64,000 bases of DNA from Psychrobacter faecalis (GCF_016107575.1 NZ_JABAST010000001.1:175349-239348), one strand, 5' to 3'. Positions 37,513 through 46,882 are shown, numbered from the stretch's first letter. The notes: generated by a model not told the origin, from the sequence alone. Program-made: numbers and translations.

Positions 37513-38031
37513 TTAGCGCTTCGATGAGCCTTGCTTTTTGCCTGCTTGTTCCTCCGCTTTGAGCAAGGCATCGAGCTTTTTTAGGTAGGCAACCTCTGCA
37601 CGTAGATATTCATTCTCACGCTTCAATTCTGCTAAGCTCTTTTCATCATTTAGTTTGTCTGTGATAAAGGGTTTGCTCATGACGGTTCTACCTTTAGGTT
37701 TGGAGATGAGTCCAGATATGCCTTCTAGTCGATACGCTTTGTGCCAGTGACTGATTAGGGCCGGTGAGCTGATATCAAACATCAAAGCGACCTTAGATTG
37801 ACTTAATCCTTGCGTCAGCATGGTCGTAATCACATGATGTTTAAACTCACTGCTGTATTTTGCCTTACTTGTCTTTGGCTTGATGGCATCTATGCCACCG
37901 CTTTGATATTGTTTGACCTATTTTTGTACAAGTTTCGAATCTACTTTAAACTGCTCACTTGTGGCAAGTCCGGTATGTCCTTCTCCGTAGTATGCGATGA
38001 CTTGCATCTTAAAGCCTAGATCGTAACGCAT
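37513..38031 (-). pseudogene. IS3-family OrfA with in-frame amber codon
   Basis: From the ATG at 38031 the frame encodes MRYDLGFKMQVIAYYGEGH and runs 172 codons to 37513, but codon 38 is TAG (37918-37920). The context VQK-stop-VKQYQSG suggests a lost Trp codon (TGG to TAG), as the following KQYQ..GG segment continues the family pattern. The remainder has a helix-turn-helix (LSQSKVALMFDISSPALISH) and a leucine-zipper-like coiled coil (LAELKRENEYLRAEVAYLKK). OrfA function is therefore probably lost. Confidence 0.8.
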
Positions 38032-38051
38032 AAAAATACCCCCGTAAGTTG

Positions 38052-38076
38052 TGTCCAACTTATGGGGGTCGGTTCA
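38052..38076. repeat. Right inverted repeat of the IS3-family element
   Basis: Read on the minus strand it begins TGAACCGACCCCCATAAGTT and continues GGAC; it pairs with the left end. Confidence 0.8.
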
Positions 38077-38201
38077 GTTCTTAATAAACAGAGGGTTTTT
38101 TTATGACTAAAAGCATTTTCTTATTTAAATTTATTTGCTTAGGCTATTTTATTAAGCAGTCTCATTCTGCTAGCTAATGATCATTTTTAGGTCAGGCAAT
38201 A

Positions 38202-39080
38202 TTAACTTTCAAGCACTTTTCTTACCGGTGCAAAGCTACGTCTATGCGCGGCTAATACGCCATGAGCTGCAATCGCTTCCATATGGGCGCGCGTTGGATA
38301 GCCTTTATGCTTGGCGATGCCATATTCAGGATGTTCGGCATCAAGCGCATACATAGTCTTATCACGGCTGACTTTTGCTAAAATACTGGCCGCCGCGATA
38401 CTGGTATGTCGGCCATCGCCTTTTACCCACGCTTGACAGTCAATCGCTGGCTCTTGAATACCATATTTAGCAATGCTTACATAATCTAAATCCGGGCAAC
38501 GATTGCCATCAATCAATATCTCAAAACGTGCTTTCTGTTCTTCATCAAGGTATTTAGCAACTACTTCCAATAAAATCTCAGTACATAAGCGCATACCAAG
38601 CATGGTTGCTTGCAAGATATTGACTTGGTCGATGACCGCTGGCGGTATATCAGCGACGATGTGCGCGACTGCATGCTGCTGAACCAACGGATAAAGAATA
38701 TCGCGCTTTTTTTCACTCAGCTGTTTCGAGTCCGTCAGTATAGACAATGGCGTATTTTTTAGTGGCTCATTTTCAATTAAACCTGACCACGCCGCAGGTA
38801 ATATTGCCGCAGCGACAGTAACGCTACCTAGCAGCGGGCCACGCCCTGCTTCATCCACGCCAATTTGTAAGGTTGCTGGTTGCAAGTTTTCTAAACTTAA
38901 TGAGTATTGCGCAATCAGTTCTGCGATATTGATTTGCCCTGATAACTGTATGGGAGCCGCCAGTTGTATGTATTGTCCTTTAATATCAACTTGCTCAATA
39001 ACTCTTTCAGTCTGAACGGTATGCTTAGGCATAGCTGGGCTTTTTATAGGGTTATTTTCTGTAGAAGACATAGTACTCAT
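38202..39080 (-). CDS. rnhB: Ribonuclease HII with N-terminal extension
   Basis: RNase HII removes ribonucleotides from DNA and RNA primers. The catalytic core begins with [13 protein letters not shown] (Asp76 and Glu77) and continues with [13 protein letters not shown], the [12 protein letters not shown] strand and [21 protein letters not shown]. The 292-residue protein carries about 70 residues before the core, absent from E. coli RnhB (198). The extension is polar at first and then contains a possible small beta/alpha unit ([16 protein letters not shown]). It follows lpxB by 93 bases, the lpxB-rnhB neighbourhood known from E. coli. Confidence 0.95.
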   Translation of the reverse strand: MSTMSSTENNPIKSPAMPKHTVQTERVIEQVDIKGQYIQLAAPIQLSGQINIAELIAQYSLSLENLQPATLQIGVDEAGRGPLLGSVTVAAAILPAAWSGLIENEPLKNTPLSILTDSKQLSEKKRDILYPLVQQHAVAHIVADIPPAVIDQVNILQATMLGMRLCTEILLEVVAKYLDEEQKARFEILIDGNRCPDLDYVSIAKYGIQEPAIDCQAWVKGDGRHTSIAAASILAKVSRDKTMYALDAEHPEYGIAKHKGYPTRAHMEAIAAHGVLAAHRRSFAPVRKVLES

Positions 39081-39142
39081 AACTTTATTATTTCTTAACT
39101 TTACGGTTTAATGAATTTTTTGCGTGCCTAACATAATTAGCG

Positions 39143-39184
39143 CTTGATTACTGAGCTTAGTTATTAATCTTGATTACTGAGCTT
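39143..39184. repeat. 26-base-period duplication across the lpxB stop
   Basis: The 16 bases CTTGATTACTGAGCTT occur at 39143-39158 and again at 39169-39184. The second copy contains the lpxB stop codon (39174-39176), so the end of lpxB lies in a tandem duplication. Confidence 0.7.
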
Positions 39185-40568
39185 GATAATTGTCTTGGCT
39201 GTCGTAATTTTCTTGACTGACATGACCGTCTTGTCCATTAAAATCATGACTTTGATAACTGTCGCGGTTTTGAACAAACCACTGTTCGATGACGCTATGC
39301 GCAGGGTCATGATTGCTTTGTTGTTGCAATGTATACTTGGTATCAATCAGCGCTTTTAATTGTTCAGCGTACGCGCGCGGCTGCAACAAACGCATCACGG
39401 TACGACAGATATTATCACCACTTGCCTGCTCTTGGATAAGCTCGGGCACGATTGCGCTGTCTGCCAAAATATTGGGCAAACCGACATAAGGGACTTTCAC
39501 CAAACGTTTTGCTATCTGATAAGTCAGCTGATTTAATTGATAAATCACCACCATTGGACGCTCAAGCAGCATGGCTTCCAAGGTTGCAGTACCCGACGCT
39601 AACATAACCATGTCTGATGCCGCCATCGCCAGCTGACTAAAGGCTGGCTGACTTTCATCATAGACCACCGCAATCGCCGCCCGCAGTTGCTCTGAGCGCT
39701 TATCGATCACATCTTGCACGATATATTGATGGTTTTGATCGACAGTTGGAATGATAAAGCATAGCTTAGGATCTAACAGCAAAAGTCTTTGGATACCATC
39801 GAGCATAAGCGGCAAAATAGCCGTTATCTCACCACGCCTAGAGCCGGGCATGACGCAAATAAGCTGACTGACCTCATCAAAGCGGTCGATGAAAAACTGC
39901 TGCAAGCCATCATTATGCCAGACCAATTCGCTACGGCGCTGATTGATGGGCGTCTCAAGTAAGGTCTGATCAATGGTTCGTAGTAGCGGATGACCGACGC
40001 AAATCGCGGGATGATTATAACGCTCGTAGACCGGCAGCTCAAATGGGAATAGGCAAAGTACCAGATTGGTCGCTGCCATAATGTTATGAATACGCGACTC
40101 ACGCCACGCCCAAATAGAAGGGCTGACATACTGCACGCAAAACACACCCTGCGGCTTTAATTTCTTTGCCACTCTAAGGTTAAAGTCGGGTGCATCAATG
40201 CCGATAAACCAATCAATACTTGCCGTTTTAAATGCCGTCAGCAGCTCTTGACGCGCTTTAAGCAAGTCCGGTAACTGCGCCACTACTTCGACCAAGCCCA
40301 TCACAGCTAAGCGCGATAACGGAAAAATACTTTGTAGCCCTTGCGCTTGCATCTTTGCGCCGCCAACCCCAACCCAAATAATATCATCACGCAGATTATT
40401 CATCTGCTGCATAAAATCTGCACCCAAACTGTCGCCTGACACTTCCCCGGCGACAATCCCTATCACCAGTGGCGAGCTTGTAACCTCAGGCAATTTATCA
40501 AAAGCACCATAAGCATCCGGTGCTGGCGTTGTATCAGCAGGTTGGTGAGGCGTAGCAGGATCTGTCAT
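39174..40568 (-). CDS. lpxB: Lipid-A-disaccharide synthase
   Basis: LpxB is a peripheral-membrane glycosyltransferase that joins UDP-diacylglucosamine and lipid X into the lipid A disaccharide. The 464-residue protein shows IGIVAGEVSGDSLGA, VGVGGAKMQAQG, the IDAPDFNLRVAKKLK segment, YVSPSIWAWRESR, and PGSRRGEI. About 30 N-terminal residues (Pro/Thr/Asp rich) and about 30 C-terminal residues (Gln/Ser/Asn/Asp rich, with SHDFNGQDGHVSQENYDSQ) exceed E. coli LpxB (382). The tail looks like expanded short repeats. rnhB follows. Confidence 0.96.
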   Translation of the reverse strand: MTDPATPHQPADTTPAPDAYGAFDKLPEVTSSPLVIGIVAGEVSGDSLGADFMQQMNNLRDDIIWVGVGGAKMQAQGLQSIFPLSRLAVMGLVEVVAQLPDLLKARQELLTAFKTASIDWFIGIDAPDFNLRVAKKLKPQGVFCVQYVSPSIWAWRESRIHNIMAATNLVLCLFPFELPVYERYNHPAICVGHPLLRTIDQTLLETPINQRRSELVWHNDGLQQFFIDRFDEVSQLICVMPGSRRGEITAILPLMLDGIQRLLLLDPKLCFIIPTVDQNHQYIVQDVIDKRSEQLRAAIAVVYDESQPAFSQLAMAASDMVMLASGTATLEAMLLERPMVVIYQLNQLTYQIAKRLVKVPYVGLPNILADSAIVPELIQEQASGDNICRTVMRLLQPRAYAEQLKALIDTKYTLQQQSNHDPAHSVIEQWFVQNRDSYQSHDFNGQDGHVSQENYDSQDNYQAQ

Positions 40569-41107
40569 GATAAGCTCTCAATATTAAAGTGGTACAATTT
40601 AATTGGTGCCATTTGAGTAGCACAGTTAAATGAAACAAAAGATAAAATGCGTCTATCATAAAAATGATTATATAAAATATAACATAGCTTAACCGTAATA
40701 AGATGCCCATTAAAAGGCATCTTGATAGCATTCTATAATGCTCGAACTTAGTCGTTTATATTGCCATCATACGTGACAGTGCTGGAAATAGCTAAAAATA
40801 GCGAAATTAGTGCACAAAATCCAGTCAGTATCACTCATTTATATCTGCCTATAAACGTTCTGTTTAATGCAAATTTGGACTTAGGTTAGCGATAAAGCGT
40901 CATTTCACCTATGCTTTACACTGCCTTATCATTCTTATACACCTATGAGTGACAGCATGTTAAGACGGCATGCAGCCATCAGCCATAACAAAGTTTTGGT
41001 CGCCACATTCCAGTTAGCAGTCAATTAACTGTACGACTGCCCTTGTCAACCAGCGCTTTTGTCCGCATAATGAATATCCCTATAAATCAGCTAGACGATA
41101 TATAATC
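40569..41107. other. Divergent region between lpxB and aroG
   Basis: The 539-base gene-free stretch is AT-rich and carries promoters for two divergent genes. The only strong structure is a hairpin, AAGATGCC/GGCATCTT, at 40700-40723. No leader peptide rich in aromatic residues was recognised upstream of the DAHP synthase gene. Confidence 0.4.
40700..40723. repeat. Perfect 8-base stem
   Basis: AAGATGCC and GGCATCTT pair across an 8-base loop, CATTAAAA. No T run follows on either strand, and the function is unknown. Confidence 0.5.
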
Positions 41108-42190
41108 ATGACAACACCAGCTACTCATAATGCAGATATTGACGACGTGAATATTGAAAAATTCATTCCTTTAATCACACCCGCTGAGCTAAAGTCTGAG
41201 CTACCTTTGTCGAATGACGCCTATAACACGGTTCTAAAAGGTCGCAATACCATCCAAGATATCCTCGATGGTAAAGACAAGCGTCTATTTGTGGTTATTG
41301 GCCCCTGCTCTATTCACGATATTAAAGCCGCCCACGAATATGCCGATCGCTTAGCGGTATTGGCAAAAGAGATTGAAGACAGCATCTTCGTTGTGATGCG
41401 CGTTTATTTTGAAAAGCCGCGTACTACGGTTGGCTGGAAAGGCATGATCAATGACCCTGATATGAACGACAGCTTTGATATCGAAAAAGGTCTGCGCACT
41501 GCTCGTAAGCTACTGCTTGATTTGAATGAAAAAGGTCTGCCGTGCGCGACCGAAGCCTTAGACCCAAATACGCCGCAGTACATTCAGGATTTGATTAGTT
41601 GGTCAGCGATTGGTGCGCGTACCACCGAAAGCCAAACGCATCGTGAAATGAGCTCAGGCTTATCGTGCCCAGTTGGCTTTAAAAACGGCACCGATGGCGG
41701 CATGACCGTTGCGGTTAATGCCATGCAAGCGGTAAAAGAAGGTCACAGCTTCCTCGGCTTATCAGCAGATGGCAAAGTTTCTATCATCAAATCTAAAGGC
41801 AACCCCTACGCGCACGTAGTACTACGCGGTGGTAATGGCAAGCCAAACTATGATGAAACCGCTGTTGCACAAGTTGAAAATGAGCTGGCAAAAGGCAAAA
41901 CCAATAGCAAAATTATGATTGACTCAAGTCACGCCAACTCAGGTAAAGACCCGTATCTGCAACCAATGGTCATTCAAAACGTTGCCGAGCAGATTAAAAA
42001 TGGTAATAAATCTATCATCGGTTTGATGATTGAGAGTCATTTAAAAGGTGGCAATCAAAAGCTAACGACTGACTTAAGCCAGCTTGAATACGGTAAATCT
42101 ATCACCGATGGTTGCCTAGATTGGGAAAGCACCGTTAGCGCTCTACACAATCTACGCGATATGGTTAAAGACGTTTTGCCGAATCGTTAA
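41108..42190 (+). CDS. aroG: 3-deoxy-7-phosphoheptulonate synthase, class I
   Basis: The enzyme condenses phosphoenolpyruvate and erythrose-4-phosphate to DAHP, the entry to the shikimate pathway. The 360-residue sequence has all class I signatures: VVIGPCSIHD, RVYFEKPRTTVGWKGMINDP, SWSAIGARTTESQTHREMSS, LRGGNGKPNY, and IMIDSSHANSGKDP with a metal-ligand region. Length fits the AroF/AroG/AroH isozymes, but which amino acid feeds back cannot be told by sight, so the symbol is provisional. A strong bidirectional terminator follows, shared with pepN. Confidence 0.93.
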   Translation: MTTPATHNADIDDVNIEKFIPLITPAELKSELPLSNDAYNTVLKGRNTIQDILDGKDKRLFVVIGPCSIHDIKAAHEYADRLAVLAKEIEDSIFVVMRVYFEKPRTTVGWKGMINDPDMNDSFDIEKGLRTARKLLLDLNEKGLPCATEALDPNTPQYIQDLISWSAIGARTTESQTHREMSSGLSCPVGFKNGTDGGMTVAVNAMQAVKEGHSFLGLSADGKVSIIKSKGNPYAHVVLRGGNGKPNYDETAVAQVENELAKGKTNSKIMIDSSHANSGKDPYLQPMVIQNVAEQIKNGNKSIIGLMIESHLKGGNQKLTTDLSQLEYGKSITDGCLDWESTVSALHNLRDMVKDVLPNR

Positions 42191-42228
42191 TAGTGACTGC
42201 TCAGAATTAGTCGTTATCGACCATTCAT

Positions 42229-42270
42229 AAAAAAGCCCGTTTGATATCAGATATCAGACGGGCCTTTTTT
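42229..42270. terminator. Bidirectional terminator between aroG and pepN
   Basis: A long stem (AAAAAAGCCCGTTTGATAT against ATATCAGACGGGCCTTTTTT) with an A run and a T run lies between convergent genes. The inner GATATC repeat extends it to about 18 pairs. Confidence 0.9.
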
Positions 42271-42327
42271 ATATCTTTTAACTGATTAATCTTGTTTTAT
42301 AATTATTAACTTATAAAGTACTGCTCT

Positions 42328-44985
42328 TTACGCAGTTGCAGAACCTTCATTTGCAGCACCTAATACACTGTTTAAGCTTTCAATTACATGCTTAGAAGTC
42401 GCTTGCTTTTGTAGTTCATGCAACTGCTCATGCGCCATTTGACGCCGCGGTTCCGCCAAAGTATTCCAACGTGCCAGCACTTGCAATAAGCGCGATGCTA
42501 ACACCGGATTGGCATCATCCAGCTTTTTAATCACAGCGATATAAATATCTAAACCCTCTGGTGTCCACAACACCGTAGGCTGCGAGGTAAAGGCGCTGAT
42601 GACCGAACGTACACGATTGGGCGTATTCCAATCAAAGTCTGCATGCTTCAGCAAAGATTTAATAGTATCAGGCGTAACCGCATCAGCAGAGGCTTGCACA
42701 CTAAACCATAAATCAATGACCAAATCATTATTTTGGAAGCGCTGATAAAAATCCGCCAGATACTTATCAGCGTTTGCCAGTTGATGATTGACCATCGCCT
42801 TTAACGCGCCAAAACGCTCGGTCATACAGCGTGCATTATCATACTGCTGCTCTGCCCATTCAGTAGCGCCATCGACGTTAGCGGTCAGTGCCATATCAAG
42901 CACCACATTACGTAAAGCGCGATTGCCACGAGCTTCCGCACTGTCTTCATAAGCCTGCATCGGTAGCTGTTTATAAAGCTCAGACCATTGATCTTTTAAG
43001 GCTAAAGCCAGCTGTTGATATAAGCCTTCACGCTGTGCTTTTACCAACTCTGGATCGTAGTCTTGATGAATAGCAGCTGCCAGCTCTTGTGCTGACGGAA
43101 TATCCAGCAAACGCGCCGCCAACATCGCATCATTAGCAGCCAATTCAGGTAAGGTCTGCGCCACCGCTTGTAGATACACCTCAGGACTGCTTTTCGCGCC
43201 GTGACCTTGCAGTAAAATGCGATTGACCAGCATTTGCGTCACTTGCCAGCGGTTAAAACCATTGGTTTCATATTTGAGCAAAAACGCCAAGTCTTCATCT
43301 TGATAGTCATAATTAAGCTGTACAGGCGCGCTAAAATCACGTAACAACGACACGACTGGCTCACTTACTACATTTTCAAAGGTAAAGGTTTGCGTGGCTT
43401 GATTCAGTAGCAACAGACGCTCAGCGATGATATGACCAGAATTTTTATCAAATAGCGCCGTCGCTACAGGAATCGGCAATGGCTTTGGTGCATCAAAACC
43501 TGCAACCTGACGGGTTTGCTGACTCAAAGTAATGGTCAATGTCTGCGTCGCGTTGTCATAATCTTGGTGACCAGAGACCACTGGCGTACCGGGCTGACGA
43601 TACCAGTCGATAAAGTCTTCAATTTTGCTATCGCTAATACTAAGCGCCGATAAAAAGTCTTCAACCGTCACCGCTTGCCCATCATAACGACGGAAGTACT
43701 CGTCCGTACCTTTACGGAAGTTATCAGTCCCTAGCGTATTAGCAATCATACGCACGATTTCAGCACCTTTTTCATAGACGGTGGTGGTATAAAAGTTATT
43801 AATCTCAACGAAACTCTCAGGGCGTACAGGGTGCGCTAGTGGTCCGGCATCTTCAGCAAATTGATGCGCGCGCAATGTTGCCACATCATCGATACGTTGG
43901 ACAGCACTTGACTGCTGATCGGCCGAAAATGATTGATCGCGATAAACGGTAAAGCCTTCTTTTAGGCAAAGCTGAAACCAATCACGGCAGGTGATACGAT
44001 TGCCTGTCCAGTTATGAAAATACTCATGAGCAATGATAGATTTGACACTAAAACTGCGTGAATCGGTCGTCGTCTCAGGACTAGATAGCACACAAGCGGT
44101 GTTAAAAATATTCAAACCCTTATTTTCCATCGCGCCCATATTAAACTGACTGACGGCAACAATCATATAACGGTCTAAATCATACGCGCGGCCATAATTG
44201 ACCTCATCCCACTGCATCGAGTCTTTTAAAGCTTGCATACCGACAACACATTTATCGATATCTTCAGATTTTGCATAGAGCTCAAGCTTCACCTCGCGTC
44301 CTTCGCTCGTCGTATAGCTGTCAGTCAATACATCTAAGTCGGCGATGACACAAGCAAACAGATAACTTGGTTTATTGGTCGGGTCTTGCCATATCGCGTA
44401 ATGACGCTCAGGCGCATCCGACACTTCACCCGCTTCGAGCAAATTACCATTACTCAATAGCGTCGGGAAACGCTTATCGGCTTCAAGGCGCGTGGTAAAT
44501 CTCGCCAGCACATCAGGACGGTCCGGATAAAAGGTAATCTTGCGAAAGCCCTCAGGCTCACATTGGGTGACGAACATCGTATCGTCACCACTACCGGCGA
44601 TATATAAGCCTTCAAGCGCGGTATTGGTATGCGGATGGATACGTACTTGTAGTTGTAATTTGCTATACTCCGGCGCATCGGTAATGGTCAATTTACCATC
44701 CGTTTGCGTATAGCACTCACTGGCAAGCAGCTCATCATTAAGCTTAATAGACATCAGCTCAAGCGCTTCGCCATACAGCACCAAATCGCCGTCAGTCTGA
44801 CGCTGCATCACCAAAGTACTATCTACAATGGCATGATCATCAAATAGCTTAATATCCAAATCGACGGTTTCGACCGCAAAGCTTGGCGGTTGATAGTCTT
44901 TCAAATGTATTTTACTTGGCGCATGTGGCGGCACATCTGGCATGTCAGGATTGATAATTTGTGCGTCAGTTTCAGTAGTGGACAT
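42328..44985 (-). CDS. pepN: Aminopeptidase N
   Basis: PepN is a cytosolic M1 zinc aminopeptidase that removes N-terminal residues during peptide turnover. The 885-residue protein shows the exopeptidase motif NMGAMENKGLN, the zinc motif HEYFHNWTGNRIT and the downstream third ligand Glu in CLKEGFTVYRD. The C-terminal helical cap domain completes the fold, in line with E. coli PepN (870). The start at 44985 follows GGAAATTCC-type sequence. It is convergent with aroG, and a 353-base divergent gap separates it from pal. Confidence 0.97.
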   Translation of the reverse strand: MSTTETDAQIINPDMPDVPPHAPSKIHLKDYQPPSFAVETVDLDIKLFDDHAIVDSTLVMQRQTDGDLVLYGEALELMSIKLNDELLASECYTQTDGKLTITDAPEYSKLQLQVRIHPHTNTALEGLYIAGSGDDTMFVTQCEPEGFRKITFYPDRPDVLARFTTRLEADKRFPTLLSNGNLLEAGEVSDAPERHYAIWQDPTNKPSYLFACVIADLDVLTDSYTTSEGREVKLELYAKSEDIDKCVVGMQALKDSMQWDEVNYGRAYDLDRYMIVAVSQFNMGAMENKGLNIFNTACVLSSPETTTDSRSFSVKSIIAHEYFHNWTGNRITCRDWFQLCLKEGFTVYRDQSFSADQQSSAVQRIDDVATLRAHQFAEDAGPLAHPVRPESFVEINNFYTTTVYEKGAEIVRMIANTLGTDNFRKGTDEYFRRYDGQAVTVEDFLSALSISDSKIEDFIDWYRQPGTPVVSGHQDYDNATQTLTITLSQQTRQVAGFDAPKPLPIPVATALFDKNSGHIIAERLLLLNQATQTFTFENVVSEPVVSLLRDFSAPVQLNYDYQDEDLAFLLKYETNGFNRWQVTQMLVNRILLQGHGAKSSPEVYLQAVAQTLPELAANDAMLAARLLDIPSAQELAAAIHQDYDPELVKAQREGLYQQLALALKDQWSELYKQLPMQAYEDSAEARGNRALRNVVLDMALTANVDGATEWAEQQYDNARCMTERFGALKAMVNHQLANADKYLADFYQRFQNNDLVIDLWFSVQASADAVTPDTIKSLLKHADFDWNTPNRVRSVISAFTSQPTVLWTPEGLDIYIAVIKKLDDANPVLASRLLQVLARWNTLAEPRRQMAHEQLHELQKQATSKHVIESLNSVLGAANEGSATA

Positions 44986-45338
44986 GGAAATTCCTATTAT
45001 TATTCACGTTTTAAACAGTCAATTGATTATTTTACAGTGCCCTATTAATTAGCACGGTGTTCGTTATAAACAAAGTTTTTAAGATAGTTACATTGACCTA
45101 AACTATGAAATTTCAAGTACGATGAGTAATTAAATTGGTTAAGGTAGAAATCAATTCAAAGGTTTTAATCAGAATGCTACATATCTTTAGGTAAACTCTC
45201 GAACTATTTACAGTAATACTACTTACATAAAGTAACATTTAGTATATGATAGATAGTAATTGCCTAAGTTTTACCGTAAGTAGTTTAAAAACAACAAATG
45301 CCATTAAAATCAATGTTATTAAAATTTTAGGAGCTTAT
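44986..45338. other. Divergent region between pepN and pal
   Basis: This 353-base gene-free, AT-rich region holds divergent promoters. No coding frame or strong hairpin was found except the promoter-like pair noted for pal. Confidence 0.4.
45223..45250 (+). promoter_or_regulatory. Candidate sigma-70-type promoter of pal
   Basis: TTACAT (45223-45228) and TATGAT (45245-45250) are spaced by 16 bases and lie about 90 bases before the pal ATG. The match is moderate, and other starts are possible. Confidence 0.35.
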
Positions 45339-45854
45339 ATGTCTATCAGTATTGCAAAAGTTGCTGTCCTCGCAGTATTATCAAGCGCTGTCGTATTTGC
45401 GTCAGGTTGTGCTAACAAACCTAAGACGGAAGTAGTCGTTGCCCCACTAGGTATCCCAGGTGGTCAAGTTGGTTATAACGGTGCGGTTATCGTTGATAAT
45501 TCAAATGCCGTTATCACTGGTGCAGAAAATCTACAAGCCGTGGTTTACTTTGCTTTTGATAGCAGTGAAATCACCTCAGAAGCTGCCAGTGTATTAAACC
45601 AACATGCTAGCCTCCTAAGCTCAAATCCAAACGCTGGTGTCGTTATCGCAGGTCATACCGATGAGCGTGGTAGCCGCGAGTACAACATGGCACTAGGCGA
45701 GCGCCGTGCCCAAGCGGCTCGTAATTATCTTGCCACTCAAGGTGTTGCTGTAAACAACGTCCGTATCATCAGCTATGGTGAAGAGCGCCCTGCTGTTGCC
45801 GGTACAACAGAAGATGCTTATGCCCAAAACCGCCGTGCTGAGTTGTCTTACTAA
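45339..45854 (+). CDS. pal: Peptidoglycan-associated lipoprotein
   Basis: Pal is an outer-membrane lipoprotein that holds peptidoglycan and works with TolB. The ATG at 45339 has AGGAG at good distance; longer upstream frames have no family support. The 171-residue product has a signal with lipobox FASGC (Cys at 24) and a Pro/Val-rich spacer. The OmpA-like domain from about 68 carries YFAFDSSEI, IAGHTDERGSREYNMALGE and RAQAARNYL with the diaminopimelate-binding Asp and Arg. No tolB or ybgF is adjacent in this window, so this is an isolated pal copy. Confidence 0.93.
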   Translation: MSISIAKVAVLAVLSSAVVFASGCANKPKTEVVVAPLGIPGGQVGYNGAVIVDNSNAVITGAENLQAVVYFAFDSSEITSEAASVLNQHASLLSSNPNAGVVIAGHTDERGSREYNMALGERRAQAARNYLATQGVAVNNVRIISYGEERPAVAGTTEDAYAQNRRAELSY

Positions 45855-45891
45855 TAGTATTTAATAAGAGTTAATCAGCCGTAATTTAAAG

Positions 45892-45919
45892 AAGCCCAGC
45901 AATCTATTGTTGGGCTTTT
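45892..45919 (+). terminator. Terminator after pal
   Basis: A stem AAGCCCAGCAA/TTGTTGGGCTT with a 4-base loop is followed by T residues, 35 bases after the stop. Confidence 0.85.
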
Positions 45920-45949
45920 CTTATTCTATTCACATTCTACAGATAAATT

Positions 45950-46762
45950 ATGTCATCTTTAAAATTACGTGATACTCACTACCAACAACTTGACGCTACC
46001 ACCTGGTATGCGGCAGCTCAGATTATCATGCCTTCTTTTTTAAATTATCCCGTTTTACTCGGCGATTTACCGCTGTTATTTAATCCCAATCTATTTTTAA
46101 ATACGAGCGTGGAAAAATTGCGCCACATGCAATGGCGTCACATGCAATGGCAATATCGCATTCCTACCGTGTCTCTATCCACACGCGAGATAGCTCATCT
46201 TCAGCGCCAACAGCAGCGCACTGGCGTACGATTATTATTACAATCACTACTTAATAAGCTAGAGATGATTGATATCTTGGATGATGCAAGTTTTCCATAT
46301 CGACTTGCCAATAGTCAATACTACGTCTGCTTTAGCCATACTGGCGCCCATAACAAAGTTATTTCTAATCAGCATAAAAAAAATAAACCTTTCGATTATT
46401 TAGACAATAAAGTCGCGGTGGTCATAAGTGCTCATCGTCCTGTAGGTATTGATATAGAAATAAATCCCGTTAAATGGCTGGTTGCGCAGCGCTTTTTCCA
46501 TGCCAATGAGATGGCTATCTTGCAGACCTTACCACCTATTCAAAGAGACATAATCGCCAAGCTACTATGGCAAATAAAAGAGAGTTTTATAAAAATATAC
46601 CAATATAAGCTGGCGCACGGATTAGGAAAGGACTACTCTTACCTCATTGCTGATTTAATAAAAGGTGCTACAAGAAAATCACCCTTACTGGCCATTAACG
46701 ACAATGAAAGCAATTACCGTATCGCTCTTCTATACTTTCAGCAAATCGTAATTGTTTATTGA
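45950..46762 (+). CDS. Sfp-type 4'-phosphopantetheinyl transferase
   Basis: This enzyme moves the phosphopantetheine arm of coenzyme A onto a carrier-protein serine. The 270-residue protein has the two family motifs: VGIDIE (Asp168 and Glu170, Mg2+ binding) and LLWQIKESFIK (Trp207, Lys210, Glu211, Ser212). Sfp-type enzymes usually serve NRPS/PKS carriers, but some act on fatty-acid ACP; no synthase is adjacent, so the target is unknown. A 15-base in-frame duplication gives RHMQW twice at residues 58-67. It begins soon after the pal terminator and has its own terminator. Confidence 0.88.
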   Translation: MSSLKLRDTHYQQLDATTWYAAAQIIMPSFLNYPVLLGDLPLLFNPNLFLNTSVEKLRHMQWRHMQWQYRIPTVSLSTREIAHLQRQQQRTGVRLLLQSLLNKLEMIDILDDASFPYRLANSQYYVCFSHTGAHNKVISNQHKKNKPFDYLDNKVAVVISAHRPVGIDIEINPVKWLVAQRFFHANEMAILQTLPPIQRDIIAKLLWQIKESFIKIYQYKLAHGLGKDYSYLIADLIKGATRKSPLLAINDNESNYRIALLYFQQIVIVY

Positions 46763-46808
46763 TGCTACTTTAATTTAATCAAAGTAGCGCTACCTTATTT
46801 TAGACGAA

Positions 46809-46838
46809 AAAAAACGACCCTAAAAAGGATCGTTTTTT
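46809..46838. terminator. Bidirectional terminator between the PPTase and barrel genes
   Basis: AAAAAACGACCC and GGATCGTTTTTT pair apart from one weak position across a 6-base loop. It lies between convergent genes with A and T runs on both sides. Confidence 0.85.
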
Positions 46839-46882
46839 ATTGCTACTTATCTTCTAATAACAGTCGTTAAACTGTAATTAGC

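Larger units (their letters stand above)
36654..38076 (-). mobile_element. IS3-family insertion sequence (IS150-like group)
   Basis: The element is about 1.42 kb and is bounded by inverted repeats. The left end TGAACTGACCCCCGAAACTT and the right end (minus strand) TGAACCGACCCCCATAAGTT agree at 16 of 20 positions and continue with TGGAC. It encodes orfA and orfB on the minus strand. No matching three-base direct repeat flanks it (left ACG, right GTT), so later rearrangement or an unusual end is possible. orfA carries an in-frame amber codon, which should silence it unless suppressed. Confidence 0.88.
36638..38102. other. Rho-independent terminator split by the IS insertion
   Basis: Bases 36638-36648 (seven A then CCTC) and 38091-38102 (GAGGG then seven T) are complementary apart from one bulged G. 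With the IS removed they would close a hairpin with a loop of about 20 bases, ending in a T run: a normal terminator for the DUF924 gene. The IS thus sits in the loop. Confidence 0.55.
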
